NCBI RefSeq assembly: GCF_041260155.1
Contig: NW_027248277.1
Coordinates: 2,268,501-2,332,500, forward strand
Length of the DNA: 64,000 bases
From: Ptychodera flava
Lineage: Eukaryota; Hemichordata; Enteropneusta; Ptychoderidae
Direction of reading: 5' to 3'
Part shown: in pieces, positions 24,368 through 37,630 of the stretch
How positions within the stretch are numbered: position 1 is the stretch's first letter
Layout: the number at the start of each line of letters is the position of its first letter
Notes under the pieces: generated by a model
Told to the model about the DNA's origin: nothing
Seen by the model: only the letters and a program-made list of their open reading frames with translations
Database searches by the model: none
Program-made: the position numbers and the translations under genes

Positions 24368-25596
24368 CTACCTGCTGTGTATTCTTGTGTGTTTAAAAAG
24401 ATTCTTTTTCAGTTTACATCGATATCCACACACATCACATTGCCAGGGTTTTTCATCACTATGTACAGACTTAACATGTACAGTTAGTGTAGTTTTTAGC
24501 CTAAAAACACGTGGGCAAAGATCGCATTTGAGTGTTGGTTCACTATGAGTTAAGGCATGCAATCGTAAATTAGTACTCCTCTTAAACCGGCGTCCACAAA
24601 TATCACAAAGATATTCAGGCTTAGTGCAGTCCCTCATACAATGATTGCGATATTCAGATCTGACATAGAAAACTTTCTTGCATATCTTGCAAATGTATTC
24701 CCTGGAAAGTTCGCCATGACTTTCTAAATGGGTTTTCAAATCTGTCTTACTATAAAATTTCTTGTCGCAATAGGAACATCTAAATTTGTGCTCTGAGTGA
24801 ACAATCTTCAAATGGTTTGACATATGTGTTCGTGTATCAAACGTTTCGCCACACTCTGTACAGACAGCTGAAACTTTACTGTGTGAATGCTTTTCATGAT
24901 TTGATTTGATCCCTTGTTTTGTAAACCTGAGATCACAATATCTACACTTGAACTTTCTTTCCATGTGGGTGTTTTTGTGATTATTTAACGCAATGCGATT
25001 GGAAAAGACATGCTTGCACACGTCACATTCAAATACACCATTTGAGTGTTTAAGGAATTTGTGACTAGATCTTGATGAGCAACTTATGAATATTCGATCA
25101 CAATACCTGCATGGAAACACTGGTATCTGTTCTGCATGTGAATCAACCATGTGATTTTGCCAATCTTTCAGTAGAAAGTCTATTCCACAATACTTACATT
25201 TCTGTCTGGCACAAATGCCCAATGACATATGTAAACTCAATCCTTCCTCTGCTTTATAACCCTTACCACATTTCTCACAATAATAAGATTTATCACCAAT
25301 CATGGCTTTTCGTATTCTCTCTTTGTGGGTTTCTAACTCTTTGTCTGTCATGGGCGGCTTTTTGGCGCGCCCATATTTCTTTCTCACACGCATAGGTTTT
25401 TCAATTCCACTGACTGAGGACACATTGCAACTTGTGGCCAAAGTATTCATTTGATTAGTGTCATCACTTATGGAGTTGTCGTCATCACTCGTTTCATCAT
25501 TTCCTGTGTCTCTGTTTCCATGGTAACTAGATTCTAAGTTTGACGTTGATGCATCGGGAGAGCAGCTTTCATTCTCGCCACCATTCTGAAGAGCAG
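24368..25596 (-). CDS. Zinc-finger gene copy C, exon 3 (11 fingers, open frame)
   Basis: Intact 1229-bp exon; acceptor tttctctcag as in B. Same arrangement: acidic leader, basic stretch RVRKKYGRAKK, then 11 fingers with fingers 1 and 8 C2HC. It is close to B, but several helix positions differ (finger 7 SKTDLKTH against SKAYLKTH in B; finger 10 KTTLTVH against KSTLTSH). Exon 2 of this copy carries a one-base insertion, so the full protein is interrupted in this sequence. Confidence 0.8.
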
Positions 25597-25730
25597 CTGA
25601 GAGAAAATCACAGAGAATGAATGGTTAATGCACAACTGGTCTGAAAATATGCCGTCTACTCATAGCAAAATGACAGTTTTGTATTTGTCAATTCCAGTAT
25701 TATTAAAGTAGTTCATCCCAATGTATTAAT

Positions 25731-25850
25731 CTTTACAGCCCTGATACGGGTTTTGAGGACCTCGGTCGTACGGCGTACGGGCCCTCGCACGCTCGGGCCC
25801 TTCCGCCGTACGACCTCGGGCCGCAAAACCCGTATCAGGGCCGTTAAGGT
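25731..25850. repeat. Long palindrome in intron 2 of C
   Basis: Counterpart of 11815-11932. The arms (ctgatacgggttttg and complement) match better than in B. The central ~40 bp, gggccctcgcacgctcgggccc side, is the reverse complement of the B centre. Confidence 0.75.
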
Positions 25851-26105
25851 TTTATCATATACCTTATGGAATGATAAATATGTAGTTTACATAATATTCA
25901 ACATTGTTTAGGAGATAAAAATGCGTGCGATATCAAATATTTATCGCCATTTGTGTCTGCTTTTTATAAACACGATGGCCGCTTCCCGTCGAGGATTGAC
26001 ATACATAATGACGTCATTTGTTTACCTGCAGAATTCTAGAATGCGCAAAGCAACATCCGTACTATTACGTGACCAACAGAGATCCAGGCTGAAATTGAGG
26101 TGTAA

Positions 26106-28067
26106 GGGATGGACCATTAGACCTTGGGAGGGGGGGGGTGGTCACAATGAAATTGTGAAAATTTTTTTTTTACTATTGTAAATTTCTGAAATTTTTTTTT
26201 TCCAATTGAGATTAGCTGTGCAAATTTTTTTTTTCAGAGTAAATTTTCAGATTTATAATTTTTTTTTAGTTCGTCGCTGTCTGAAGATAGAGAGGGCAAA
26301 GATGTGGTGCCAAGCACCACAAGCGGCCACGCAAGCGGTCACGGGGGGGGGGGGGGAGGTCAGGAGAGGGGTGTCCCCCTGCTGCTGTTGGAGCTTTTGA
26401 AAAATAGAGATTACAATGGGGTTATTTGGTGGCACTTGGGAGTATTTTTGAAGGGGGAGGTCAGGAGGGTGTCCCCCTCCTGCCGTTGGAGCTTTTGAAA
26501 ATAGAGATTAAAATGGTGTTATTTGGTGGCACTTGGGGAGTATTTTGCGGGGGGAGGTCAGGAGGGGGTGTCCCCTCCTGCCGTTGGAGCTTTTGAAAAT
26601 AGAGATTTAAATGGTGTTATTTGATGGCACTTGGGGAGTATTTTTGCGGGGGTGGTCAGGAGGGGGTGTCCCCCTCCTGCCGTTGGAGCTTTTGAAAAAT
26701 AGAAATTAAAATGGTGTTATTTGGTGGCACTTGGGGAGTATTTTTGCGGGGGGGGGTCAAGGGGGGTGTCCCCCCTCCTGCTGTTGGAGCTTTTGAAAAT
26801 AGAGATAAAAATGGTGTTATTTGGTGGCACTTGGGAGCATTTTTTTCGGATTACACATCTTCCTCTGAAACATGGTCTTCTTGCTCCTCAGTAGCTTCCT
26901 ATAGTTTTGAAAATTGACTATTTTGGTTTCCTGGCTTCCCTTTCTACTGCGTGGTGAAATGGCTACATGCACCCCACCAAACATCATGCATATCTCATGA
27001 TTCACAATTGATTTTTACAAGCTGAGAAGCTAAAATAAGCTAAATAATATAGTTAAATTTGCATATTTGTGTTTTTAGAGCAATTGTTGCCCTTTTTTGA
27101 TCAAAACATCTATTTCTCTGTAGCAGCATGTCCAAATTGATTGGATGTGTATAGATGTGTTGAAATTTCAATATTTGTCTTTTAGGGCAATTTATGCCAT
27201 TCATGGTCAAAAATCTGTATTCTCTGAAAGGGCTTGTCCAATTTCTTTGAAATTTGCTACACAAAAACGATTATTCATGCAGATTTATTCAGTATTTGCT
27301 ATCGAGAAACTTTCAAAGTTCAACCCTTTTGTGTGTTTTTGTGTTGGGATTTGTTGGATAGATGGCATTCTACGTAGTGTATTGTTGAATGTTAAAACAT
27401 GTGTTGCTGTTGTTTTTTGAGGCTGTTTTTTGAGAAAAAAGAATTGAAAATACCTTTTTAAAAGCAAAATAATACATAATGACTTGATATGTTGTTTTAT
27501 CATTATTGACGTGTTTCTACTTGTTCACCCATTCTTGCATTCATCATTGCAATAAAATGCTGTGAAAAAATGAAACTGATGTGGCCTGCATCTGTTTACC
27601 TGGATCTTAAAAGGCAAATACAACTTTCTGTCTTGACAACCATACCATAGTTTCAATGTTTTACCTAGTGTACCTGCTTGGTTTGTACGCAGGAAACAAG
27701 TAGAAAACAGGTTCTATAATTTCATAATTTTCAAGTGATCAGAATACAAAAGTCCTGAAAAGATAAATAATCACAACTTCCAGTATAAGTGATACAGTCA
27801 CTCTAAATGTATAAATTAAAATTAAAAATGTGCCGGGAGGATGTACTAAAAAATACAGAAAGTTGCTTTCTGTTGGTAAAATCTAAAAAAAATTCAAAAT
27901 TTTAAAGACTTTTGCAGATTTTTTTTTTACGCCTTTGTCTTCTTATTTATTTTTTTTTTATTTTGCAGACTAGTTTGAAGATTTTTTTTTCCCTAACTTT
28001 CTGCTCTGAAAATTTTTTTTTTCTGTTTTTGACCACCCCCCCCTCCCAAGATCTAATGGTCCGTCCC
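26106..28067. mobile_element. 1.96-kb non-autonomous DNA transposon, PIF/Harbinger-like
   Basis: Terminal inverted repeats begin GGGATGGACCATTAGACC at the left, with the right end complementary over about 38 bp including a G-tract. Both ends abut TAA (26103-26105 and 28068-28070), a 3-bp duplication typical of PIF/Harbinger. It holds poly(T) tracts, an internal tandem array and no transposase. It splits the older intron-2 insertion that B carries unbroken, so it is younger. Confidence 0.75.
26340..26850. repeat. ~100-bp tandem repeats inside the 26106-28067 element
   Basis: About five units, each with ggcacttggg, a G-rich run, gtcaggag, gtgtccccctcctgc and gttggagcttttgaaaa. Lengths vary mainly in the G/C homopolymers. 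Confidence 0.85.
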
Positions 28068-28431
28068 TAAGTAGGACAAAAGCGTGGTGTCAGTTTCTTG
28101 TAATTTATACTGAACAGGCACGCACTTAGTATACACAGGATTTCACTAGAATTTAGAAATAAAAGCCGATGTCACCTGGGCGGCTCCACTGTCGCGATGC
28201 GCAATTACGATCTGAGCGAGCAGACGTTTTCCAAATCTCGCGCTGGCTTTGTGTACGAATGGAACGTTTGCGGATAGCAACGCGCGTAGTAACCAGAATT
28301 GAGATAGTTAAGAAATGCACGCGATTGCCCATATTTGGGCACCGGGCCGGGGCATGATACGTAAAAAAAAATGCACGGATCTGAGGGCGCTTTCTCCCAT
28401 AGCTTTACACAGGCATGTGAATGTAGGTATA

Positions 28432-28630
28432 TAATAATATCTACTAAATAACCAATGGCCTTATACAAATAGCTTTACCCTAAGACTTTTTAAGTAGCAG
28501 TGAATATTTACAATCTGCCAATCAGCTATATCCAGAATTATATTGACATTAATAAATATCTACTAAATAACCAATGGCCTTATAACAATAGCTTTACCCT
28601 AAGACTTTTTAAGTAGAAGTAAATAATTAT
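28432..28630. repeat. Minisatellite of ~120-bp units, intron 2 of C
   Basis: Reduced version (about 1.7 units) of the arrays in B and D. Its right side is broken by the 28688-31577 element soon after. Confidence 0.75.
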
Positions 28631-28687
28631 GATAGCTATATTCTTCAAAACTGCTGCACATTGTTCCATATAAGATGACGAGCGTAA

Positions 28688-31577
28688 AGGTCTGGTGAAA
28701 TGGTCCCGTTCTTGAGACCGAATATCTTCCAGGGGGGCAATACTATTACACTCGCAACAAAATTGCAACCTAAAAGTACGCGCAAGTGTTAATTTTTTTG
28801 ATATTTCTATGCGCGGCTTTCATCAGGTCATTTTGCGACACCAAGGTCACGCCCTCAGCGGGAGTCAAGGTTGGCCGTCTGTGACATCACAGTTGTGTTC
28901 ATTTACATCGAATAGCGGTCCCACGCCGCCTTATCTCGCCGCCCGGTATCCGCTAACAAAACACTGTTCGCGCTGCCTATTCGCCACGTTCGTCAATGCG
29001 AATTGAAATCCGAAGTGGCGAAAAAAAAGATCCTTATTTGCCACAGTGGCAAAACTGATTTTTGTTCAAAAGATATGGCAAATTAAAGAAAAAACGTGGC
29101 TGTTTGTAGTCTTTTGTTGATCTGGCTTCTCTCTCGGCGATTCGCAAAACTGTATCTACTTCCGTATTGCATCACAATCTTTCGTCGTACGTATTTGCAA
29201 TCGAGCAAAGTCTCGCGAGAGATTTGACGTTATGTAGTCTAGTCCACAGCATGCTTAAATGGCTCTCGCGAGAATTGAAACTTCGACGCACGCAATCGAG
29301 CCCTCGCGACAAATTTGACGTCACTTTGTCTACTGTACTGCAGGCATAGGAACGCCCGCTCACGAGAATTGAAACTTTTGCTATAGGCCTACATAGCAGA
29401 CATACGAATTTGAATCGAGGCCACAAGGTTCGATGTTGCAGTTGATTTGCATTGTGGTCTGGCGGTTCCGTGTTGTGCATTTTAATCCATGTTGCGGTCG
29501 ATTTGCATTGCGGTCCTCGTGGTCCGGTATTACCAGTCGCGACGCAGCTCCGCGAGAACAATAGAATCCATTTGCCGTTCGTGGGGGGTCTGCATACATT
29601 AAATTCAAATATATGGCGGCCATTTTCGCACTCAACATGTCCTCGTTTGTCGTGGAATTTTTCACCTTAAATGATTTCATTTCGCATTCTAAATCAACAC
29701 AGTCCGAAAACAGAACATTATAAATAACTACATTGGTCAAATCAATGGTTACCTCATCAAGAACCCTCCAAAATCGGCAGGCATGGGAGACAACTCGCGA
29801 TCGTATCGATGCGATATAATCTATTCATCGACCGTAAAAAGCAGCAAAACGTTTGTGTCCAGAGTCGAAAATGCACTGAACCCATAACAGATTATGTTTT
29901 GACCAAATAATCCACTTCCTTTCCGCATTCTTTTTCTAGGACGGCTATGCCAATTCGTCAAAACAGTTCTCGCACTCAGTTCACCTACCAATGCAGCCAA
30001 GAAGCGCCCTCAATGGTCACAAGATCAAATCTTACCTTACTTCGGATTTGCGCTGAACAAACTCAGATGAAGGTCGCACACTATTTTTGAAATCGTGCTG
30101 CTTTATGATTTGCTTTATGATCTGAATCTAACAATTACAAGATTTTTTCACCTTTGTGGCTCATAAATAAGACAATATTTAAGCATGGACGTGGCAACAC
30201 ACCTGAACACGGCGGATACTACCATATGTCAATCGAAATACGAGTTTTATCAGCGAAAATAACAAACATCGGGACATCCTTTGGCGAGTAGGTGCGTAAT
30301 AAGGTCCGAACCCGGTCTGGCAAGAAAATTTTGGAATTTAGGGGCCTAAAGAGGAACAATCGCCGATATGGAAAACGGAGCGCTGGCGCTTAAAATCAAC
30401 TGTCGCCCAACATTTCCGTCCACACGCCCTGCAGCTCTATAGCCTCTATAGGTGAAACCAGTCACCGTACAGGCAGAGTTTTACTGCAAAATTTTACAAG
30501 TCTTAATGGATGTACCGGTTCCATATTCCACAATTTCGTAGCACAAGGATGATAAAATACATTTCTGTTATTGGTTAGGTAAATGGCTGTCTAGGACGGT
30601 TTTGCCAATTTCGAAAAGAATCGGTACGTAACGAGTAGCTGGAAATCAACATATTACATTCGTAGACATATAAAATACCGGTAGGTCGATGTCGTATGTA
30701 CAAATATCATGCAATCGTCCACACAAAGGCAACGTCTTCCTTTAATACATACTGCCTGAATTAGACAGACAGATTAACAGATGTTCGAGAATTCCAACGA
30801 TTCCTAACTCATACCACTTATTTGATCGTACAGCTCAATCCGCCATGAGCAATCCTGGCAACCTGCGCAGGAAAAAGTGCACAGTTCAAATTAACCGCCA
30901 AATCGCGGAGGTGCGTTGCGACTGTACCTATTGTTCTTCATGCCTCCATGCGCACAGTCCAGAGCTGCAGAGGGACTGTGCTCCATGATTTGTACCGGGT
31001 ATTTATATCGCGATCTCTACGTTCCGTGTTGTTTTTCGTTTTAATGGCAGTCACAACGTTCAGTGTTGGTGTTCATGCAGTTGATTTGCATCGCGGTCCC
31101 AATTTTGTAGCGTGTAGCGAGGCAGGCTGAGGGACCGTGGCCGATCGTACGAACCAGAATAGACAAGCACATTGGTTCAAACACTCAGCATTTGACGGGA
31201 ACTCGAAAAAGTTTACAGTTGAGCCGTTACGTTCTTGCCGCTGTCACAGCCACTAAAATAACAACGTCTCCCCATAGTGAAATTAAAGGCGGACACTGTC
31301 CGGATCATGTAAGCGGAAAACCTAGAAGTTACCCCCGTGGGGAGATTACGGAGGTGTGAAATACCTTACTTCCCGTTATGAGATACGGCGTCGGGCAAAC
31401 TTCGGAAAGCCGAAAAAAGTCGACTGGAGAGGCTCGGCGGACACGCCCACATCGCATCCTTCTTTTGCCATATTTCATAATCACGCGCGCTAAACGAAAA
31501 AAGAAATGAATGTGACTGTTTTATAGACCATCAACTGTATTTCTGTGATTTTGCAACATGGGCATTTCACCAGACCT
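28688..31577. mobile_element. 2.9-kb DNA transposon of TTAA-target type
   Basis: Terminal inverted repeats AGGTCTGGTGAAATG at the left and its complement at the right. The right flank is TTAA (31578-31581) and the left flank GTAA (28684-28687). Copy D keeps the unfilled site as gagcttaagata, so the target was TTAA with one later change. TTAA insertion is known for piggyBac and Kolobok elements. The interior is GC-richer with several ctcgcgaga motifs, but no transposase is recognisable. A lone left end of the same family lies at 35775-35852. Confidence 0.75.
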
Positions 31578-31839
31578 TTAAGATACTAAGAGTGAGGTGC
31601 AAACCTCTGCATATCTCATTGTGAGTTGATATAACGATTGCCAAATAAAGATCAACACTGCTGTTATAACTTGTTTGATTGAAAAAAGTATTGTAATTTC
31701 CATCATTTCACACAAAACCTGAAAAGATGCCAATTAACTCAATAAAATACTTTGCTTGGCTCCAAGCTGTGGCTTTCCGCTGTGCAAATTGCGATGTGCA
31801 CGAAATTCCATGAAGGATGGAAATGATAAATAAACTAAC

Positions 31840-32462
31840 CTATAGGACTATTTTGTTGACAGCTCTCCTGACTTTTCAACTTTCCCCAAAACTCTGCCCC
31901 TTCCAACTCCATCTGGTTTTGCAGAGTTTCTTCACATGATCCAATTTCTGTATAGGTTTGGTTAGTATCTGGATCAAAAGTTTTTCTGTCATTGTTTAGT
32001 CCATTTATATCTCCTATGCCATCATTCAATTTAGCTACTTGTGTATCCATGTTTGATTGTTGTCGATTGATATTGATACCTTCTTCCACCATAACACTGT
32101 CTGCTGATTGGCTGTTATTGTCAGCCATATTGACATCATTTTGCGAATCAATAGTTTCCCTTGTGATGTTGGTGAAGGAATTAAACTTCAAAAGTACACC
32201 TTCATTCTTTATAAAAATGTCACGATTTCTATTGTCCCTGTTATAAGTATCCGTCGACGGTTCAACTATCGTATGTGTACCGTTACTTTTAAAAGTAGCT
32301 GTAGGACACAGTCCGACATTCACATCACATGGTTTTACTTTCAGTCCGGTTGTGACAAATTCTCCTGACAAAGTCTTGACTTCCAATATACTGAGATGAC
32401 AGCCCATCTTCAGAGACAATGACAAAGACTTTGCAAGCAAACTTCTCCAGTAAATCTTTACA
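31840..32462 (-). pseudogene. Zinc-finger copy C, exon 2 (one-base insertion)
   Basis: Splice sites as in B and D. Length 623 bp; compared with D there is an extra base near 32363 in the QDFVREF segment, which throws the conserved module out of frame. The linker after it (LKVKPCDVN to SPIG) is open in the usual frame and very like D. A single indel in an otherwise clean exon may be real decay or a sequence error. Confidence 0.75.
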
Positions 32463-33639
32463 CTAAAGAAAAACGACAGTAGATAAGATTGGATGGTTGA
32501 TTTAAAGAGAATAGTTGTGGTATAAATGTACACATCATTGTCAAATGCAAGTTTGAAGTTGTATCAAAACAATTCTCTACTCTTTGATTTCAGAAAGCTT
32601 TATATATTATCTGTATTGTCATTGGGATGACGTCAAAAAGTTTCAAGAAATTCACATATTGACTGTGATGGTTGAACAACCAAAGATTAGACAGTCGGTA
32701 GACATGTACAGGGCCTCAAATTTACTGGTACCCTCGTACAATGTCACGCATGACTTAATGATTAATTCTGTGGAAATATTTTAAAATAATGGCCATGGTC
32801 AGATTGAAGCAATCAAAGAGGAGTTTTCAAGTATCATGCCCCGAGCTGCCCTGTTTACTGCATCATTACATTTTGTGGCTATTTTGAGTGGTGTATAGGG
32901 CTGCCACGTGACCACTACTGACCGGAAGCTAACTTCCGTAGTCATGGTAATGAGTTTCATTTTAATAGCCATCTGAAATTCCTATTGTTCATTCATATGA
33001 TGCAGACGTGTTATGCCTCTCTCAGTTTCTCGAAAGTGTTTGTACGTTCTATCTGGAGGTGGATTTTTTCCGTACGTATATTTTAAAATTTTCTCAAAAT
33101 CACCCAACAATTAATTTAACCACCCAAAAATTCGGCGTTATTCAAAATCAGAAATCAAGATCAAATGATTCTGTTTCAACATGGCTTTTTTTAGTCAGCG
33201 CAGTTAGGGGTATGGATGGCAGTCCCTCAGACCACTCTGCCGCACAAAATATAATGGTAAAGTGCGCGGGATAGCTTTGAGGCACCCAGCTATGTGTCAG
33301 TGGTTGTGGAGTTTTTAGACGGAATTGTCCCTTCACAGTGCTGGAGTTGAAAAATCTGCTCGACCTAATTTGCATTGGAATGCGCATCATGGTGATGAAG
33401 CAAATACATAATACAGATGTGCAATAGCGTTCTCGACCCCCGGACTCGACCTTTTCGTCTGGGAGCCAGGAACCATCCTCTTGTCATGTACAACAAACTT
33501 CAATATTTAATAAAACCAAAAGGTTTGCAAATGTCCTTAAAGGAACACTTAAAAGCACAAAGGCAGTGATCGAAGTGTACACTTTATAATAGCTGCACTG
33601 TTGTAGTGAAGTTCGAGGTTTTGTTTGGGTAGGTTTGTC

Positions 33640-33720
33640 AGACCATGGAGGTACAAAGAGAGACTACCTACATGGTCAGACCATGGAGCTACCAATGTAC
33701 CTCCATGGTCAGACCAGGTT
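33640..33720. repeat. Hairpin cluster in intron 1 of C
   Basis: Repeated and inverted forms of agaccatggagctac. It corresponds to the second hairpin of B and D but with an extra duplicated arm. The first hairpin of B and D is missing, with a gtagtgaag junction in its place. Confidence 0.6.
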
Positions 33721-34060
33721 TGCCATGCTCGCTAGCCAGAGCAATAATTTCCGCTCCGCTGACCTACGCAAATAGCGCTGAGCTGTTGCCGTAAAGAGGC
33801 GCGTGGTTTACGACGATGAGGTTTGCCGACCAACCCGCATACCCAAGCAAAAATCGAACAGCATCATTGCAGCCGACTTATAACCCCATTGTTTCACTTA
33901 AAGAGGCTCTGATTACAAAGCGGGGCATAAATTTCTATCGCATGGCAAATTTAGCTCACTGTACGAACGGCCGAGGTCAAGTTATATCAGTAGTAAAGAT
34001 GACAACAGAGCTGTAAATTTACAGACAGTGCCGCCGAACGCTTGCATTGAATGGACTTAC

Positions 34061-34144
34061 TTCCGTAAACACTCGATTTTTCAGCGTGCTTGTTAAACTT
34101 CTTGGAGGATATACAACGGCTGGTTTTGAAGAAGTCATATCCAT
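34061..34144 (-). CDS. Zinc-finger copy C, exon 1
   Basis: 28 codons from MDMTSSKPAVVYPPRS to NRVFTE, donor GAA|gtaagtcc, start context G at -3 and +4. It is identical in protein to the B and D exons 1. The exon is open, but exon 2 of this copy is interrupted. Confidence 0.7.
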
Positions 34145-34984
34145 TGCTATGTTTTCTTGACTGGCTATGATGCAAGAAGGTTGTGTATAAAAAAAGTACA
34201 TGAAGAAAGTCACTGAGCGGCCTTTGGGTCAAGTTGCTTGACCTCTAAAGTTCTCATCGGCTTCAGATTCAGGTTCGAATCTATTAGGTTTCGGATTTAA
34301 CAGGATTAGCCTTACCATTGATACGTCCATGGCATAACTATGCATTTTGGCTGAGTTTTAAACTTTCTGAGAGTGACATCAAGAAATATAGTCTCACCAG
34401 AGAACTTGAATACACATTCATAAGATTTATCTAATTATTTATTAAAATGAATAATTCAGACATAGGTATAGGCCTAATTAGGAAAAATTGTAAATTTGCT
34501 AATAAAGAATATAGAATAGAGAATTACAGATTAAAGAATAACTATGACTTATTCTAATATACAAGTGAAGGGTCTTTAATTTACAAACCATCGTGTTGTA
34601 TCAAAGAATTAATTAATTCAGCTACAAATGAACATACAGCTTGGCCACTGATGGCGCTATTAGAGATATTGCCGACCTACTTACAATGATCAATGCTCTT
34701 AATAAAACACAATGTAATACACAATATTCATGATTTAATGTAATGAAATATACATTCAGATATAAGGAAGTTTGTGTATGTGAATTTTATAGGGGATTAT
34801 TTACGACACAACAGGGATAAAGAAAATAACATTTCAGTTGACGAGATCACTGTGGGAGAATCTACAAATTCGTTATAATACATGTTTCAACGGCACAACC
34901 TAAACGCACAGTATAATAGTACGCATTAACAATATCAATGACAGTGAAGAGCTTAGGAAAATTTACTTCTGCCCATCTGCTCAG
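34145..34984. promoter_or_regulatory. Proximal 5' flank of copy C
   Basis: Shared with B and D. CCACTGATGGCGC at 34645-34657. No TATA box identified. Its right edge ends abruptly at a LINE 3' end. Confidence 0.4.
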
Positions 34985-35115
34985 TATAAAACAAACATAT
35001 TGGCTGTTTTGTCTGAATTTGTTGATTCTTTCGTATGTTTCTTGCATTTATCATACATGCTATGCCTGTATTGCCATTCTTCTATTGTTCAGACGGTACT
35101 GATATGAACCCATTT
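34985..35115 (+). mobile_element. Short LINE 3'-end fragment
   Basis: Matches the last part of the fragments at 21040-22245 and 47690-48262 (aaacaaacatattggctg to gatatgaaccc). In D the same junction carries about 450 bp more of the LINE, so C probably lost part of a shared insertion. Confidence 0.7.
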
Positions 35116-37630
35116 TTAAACTAGTGAAAAGACGAATTTTATTTTCAATGTAACCGAACTACTCACAGCGACGCGTGACCTTCGCTGGTATGCATGACCT
35201 TCGTTGGTATATGTACATATAAAACAGCTGAGCGAATAAGGCAATCCAAAACGTCATTATGATTATGGTCAAAATTCTGTTGTTTGCAGTCACTTCATGG
35301 GCATTGCACTTAGCAGGCACAAGTACAGTTAAGCCTATACCAAAAACATACAAACGAACGTGTTGAAAAATTGTATCATTTGCCGACACCTGTCATCGTT
35401 CACGGCCGCGGTCCCATGGCGGTGCAGTGTTTTCATGTAATCTACGCTGCTGAAGATTACATGTAAGATATCGGTTGACAGTACATCATGATAGAACCGC
35501 TTTACGACAAGTTTCCTGTTGAGGAGCTTAAGTATATGGGCGGCAAATTACATCGTTTACAGCCGTAAATGAGCCGCAAAAATCCAACCGCACTGAAAAT
35601 ACTCGCGACAGACAAGGTTGAGGGCGCACATAATATTTCCGATTTGTAAGCTTACCTGTCAGTGAGATTCACAGGTAATGGCCGTGTCTGGTGGCACCGG
35701 TGCGTTGAGGGTTTCAGATACAATGTAAGATCTAGGGAAGTCAAGCTTTCACTTAGGTTGTTAAAGGAAGTTAAAGGTCTGGTGAAATGATCCCGTTCGT
35801 GTGACTGAATATCTTCCCGGGGGGTCAATACTATTACACTCGCAACAGAATTTAATTTAGGCAAGCCAGGAACGAAAATACGAGCAGACGACGGAAATAC
35901 CTTTGAAATGTTTTATTCGTACAGCAACAAAGTCACGAACGAGTTACGACACTACAGCTTACAGTGGACTTCACTTCATGTTTTCCCTAATCCGCTTACT
36001 AAGATGATAAATTCGGCATGACATTTTACGTCTTGGGACATGTACAATTCTTCGAAATAAACTAACCACTTCACACATTCTACAACAACTTTTGTAGTCG
36101 AACAGATCCCCTTTTTGCCGTGAATTATACCTATTCATTTTGGCACCTTTTCTCCACACATTCTATTACAGCACCTGTACAATGTGCATGAACAGAGGAA
36201 AGTTTTAACAACTATAATTAACCTGTTTCCATGCAGGATTTCTTGAAATAGTCCATTGCTGAACTTAGTTCAGAGTGTTGAGAAGACAAAATTTATGTCT
36301 AATTGAACTTGTACATAGTTATAATTGGCTAAATGTTGTCTTACGGCTAAATTCAGGCCCTGACACCTTTTGGACACCCCTAACAATAATAGTAAAGTCC
36401 GCTAGGTACTTCCGTGGCAGCATACTTGACAAGGTCCGTAAATTTTACAAAATAAGTTGATAGTAAATACCTGTAGTCTAGTTGGATCCGAACTCAATTG
36501 CGAAACCGTGTGTAACTGTAGCCAAGCCTATTTGAAGACACATTTAGTCACTGGTGGCGCTATTAGATATCGCTGATCTCCTCACTTTGGATCAATACTC
36601 CGTCGGAAAACAACTCTGTGACATTTATGATATAGTGTGGTGAAATATGCATCCGGAAATTAGCATAATGGTTGATAAAGATTTATTTGATTAAAAAAGA
36701 AAGAAGTATAAAGTTGCATAGAGTGCTCTGGGCGAAGCAAATCGACAAATTATTTTGACAATGATAATTATGTTGACACAAAGCACGACAAAGCAAATTG
36801 CAGGGATGCCATCATCTTGTGTTTGTGGCAAACTCTGACTGTGGCAGGGACCGTGACCAAGAATTTGGTTGAAGGGTGGATAAATATGTCATTATCGAAG
36901 AAGATACTGTTACAGAGGTTTGACTAAATTTTCAGCTGTATATTTCGTTCTTAGATTTTTCATGAGAGGATTCGCCGGCACAAACCATGTATCTAGGCTA
37001 ATCCCTGAACGCGGAAAATTTCCACGTTACCGAATTAATGGTTTATGACTCCCCAGAGAGTAAATAAACTACCGATCTAGTAGAACAAAAGATCACAATG
37101 TTTGTAAATATGACACAACGCGTGATATTTGCAGAGCAATCACCGAATGACAGTCAGTTCACACCTCAAGTAAGGTATCTTTTCATATGGAAATGATTTT
37201 GAACCTACAGCGCTTGTGCCGGGGAATCTTGGCATGTTTATGTTTATGCAGAAAATAAATTTGTTGAACGAGCTCGGTGGAGTATAAATATGGTTTATTG
37301 ACACATGTTTATGGATTGTACACTTACTTTTAATACAAAATCGTAAAATATAAACATGTAGCCTTTCATTAAAGATCTGTACCTTTGGTCGTTTTCTATT
37401 TTGTTTGTTTCTGTGTATCATCTGCAGTTTCTGGTTTGAATCCCTGAACCATGGAGAAATTCCTAATATTTAGCTCATAAATATATGAGTATAATCTGCA
37501 TTGTTATTGTTTAAATTTTGTATTCAGGTCCGGACTAGAATACATTTATCAACAATTATATTGGTCATTTCACATGTACAGACTGTGTTGGCAAGAAGGA
37601 CACCAGGCATTTGTCATGATGGTCGGATTA
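35116..37630. other. Distal 5' flank of C, shared with D
   Basis: Closely matches 50607-53035 of unit D. No gene recognised. It contains a second conserved GGCGC motif (36548-36560, TCACTGGTGGCGC) in a block also found in A at 8340-8960. Differences from D include the 78-bp transposon end at 35775 and the lack of about 200 bp present in D at 51453-51651. Confidence 0.5.
35775..35852. mobile_element. Solo left end of the TTAA-type transposon
   Basis: Begins AGGTCTGGTGAAATGATCCC after TTAA (35771-35774) and matches the first ~80 bp of the 28688-31577 element, ending at cgcaacagaattt. Unit D lacks it at the same place. No right terminus is present. Confidence 0.75.

Noticed and set aside
35159-35389. 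76-codon minus-strand frame shared with 50624-50848
   Set aside because: It begins at a GTG, not ATG. The similarity reflects the recent C/D duplication, and there is no recognised domain or splice context.
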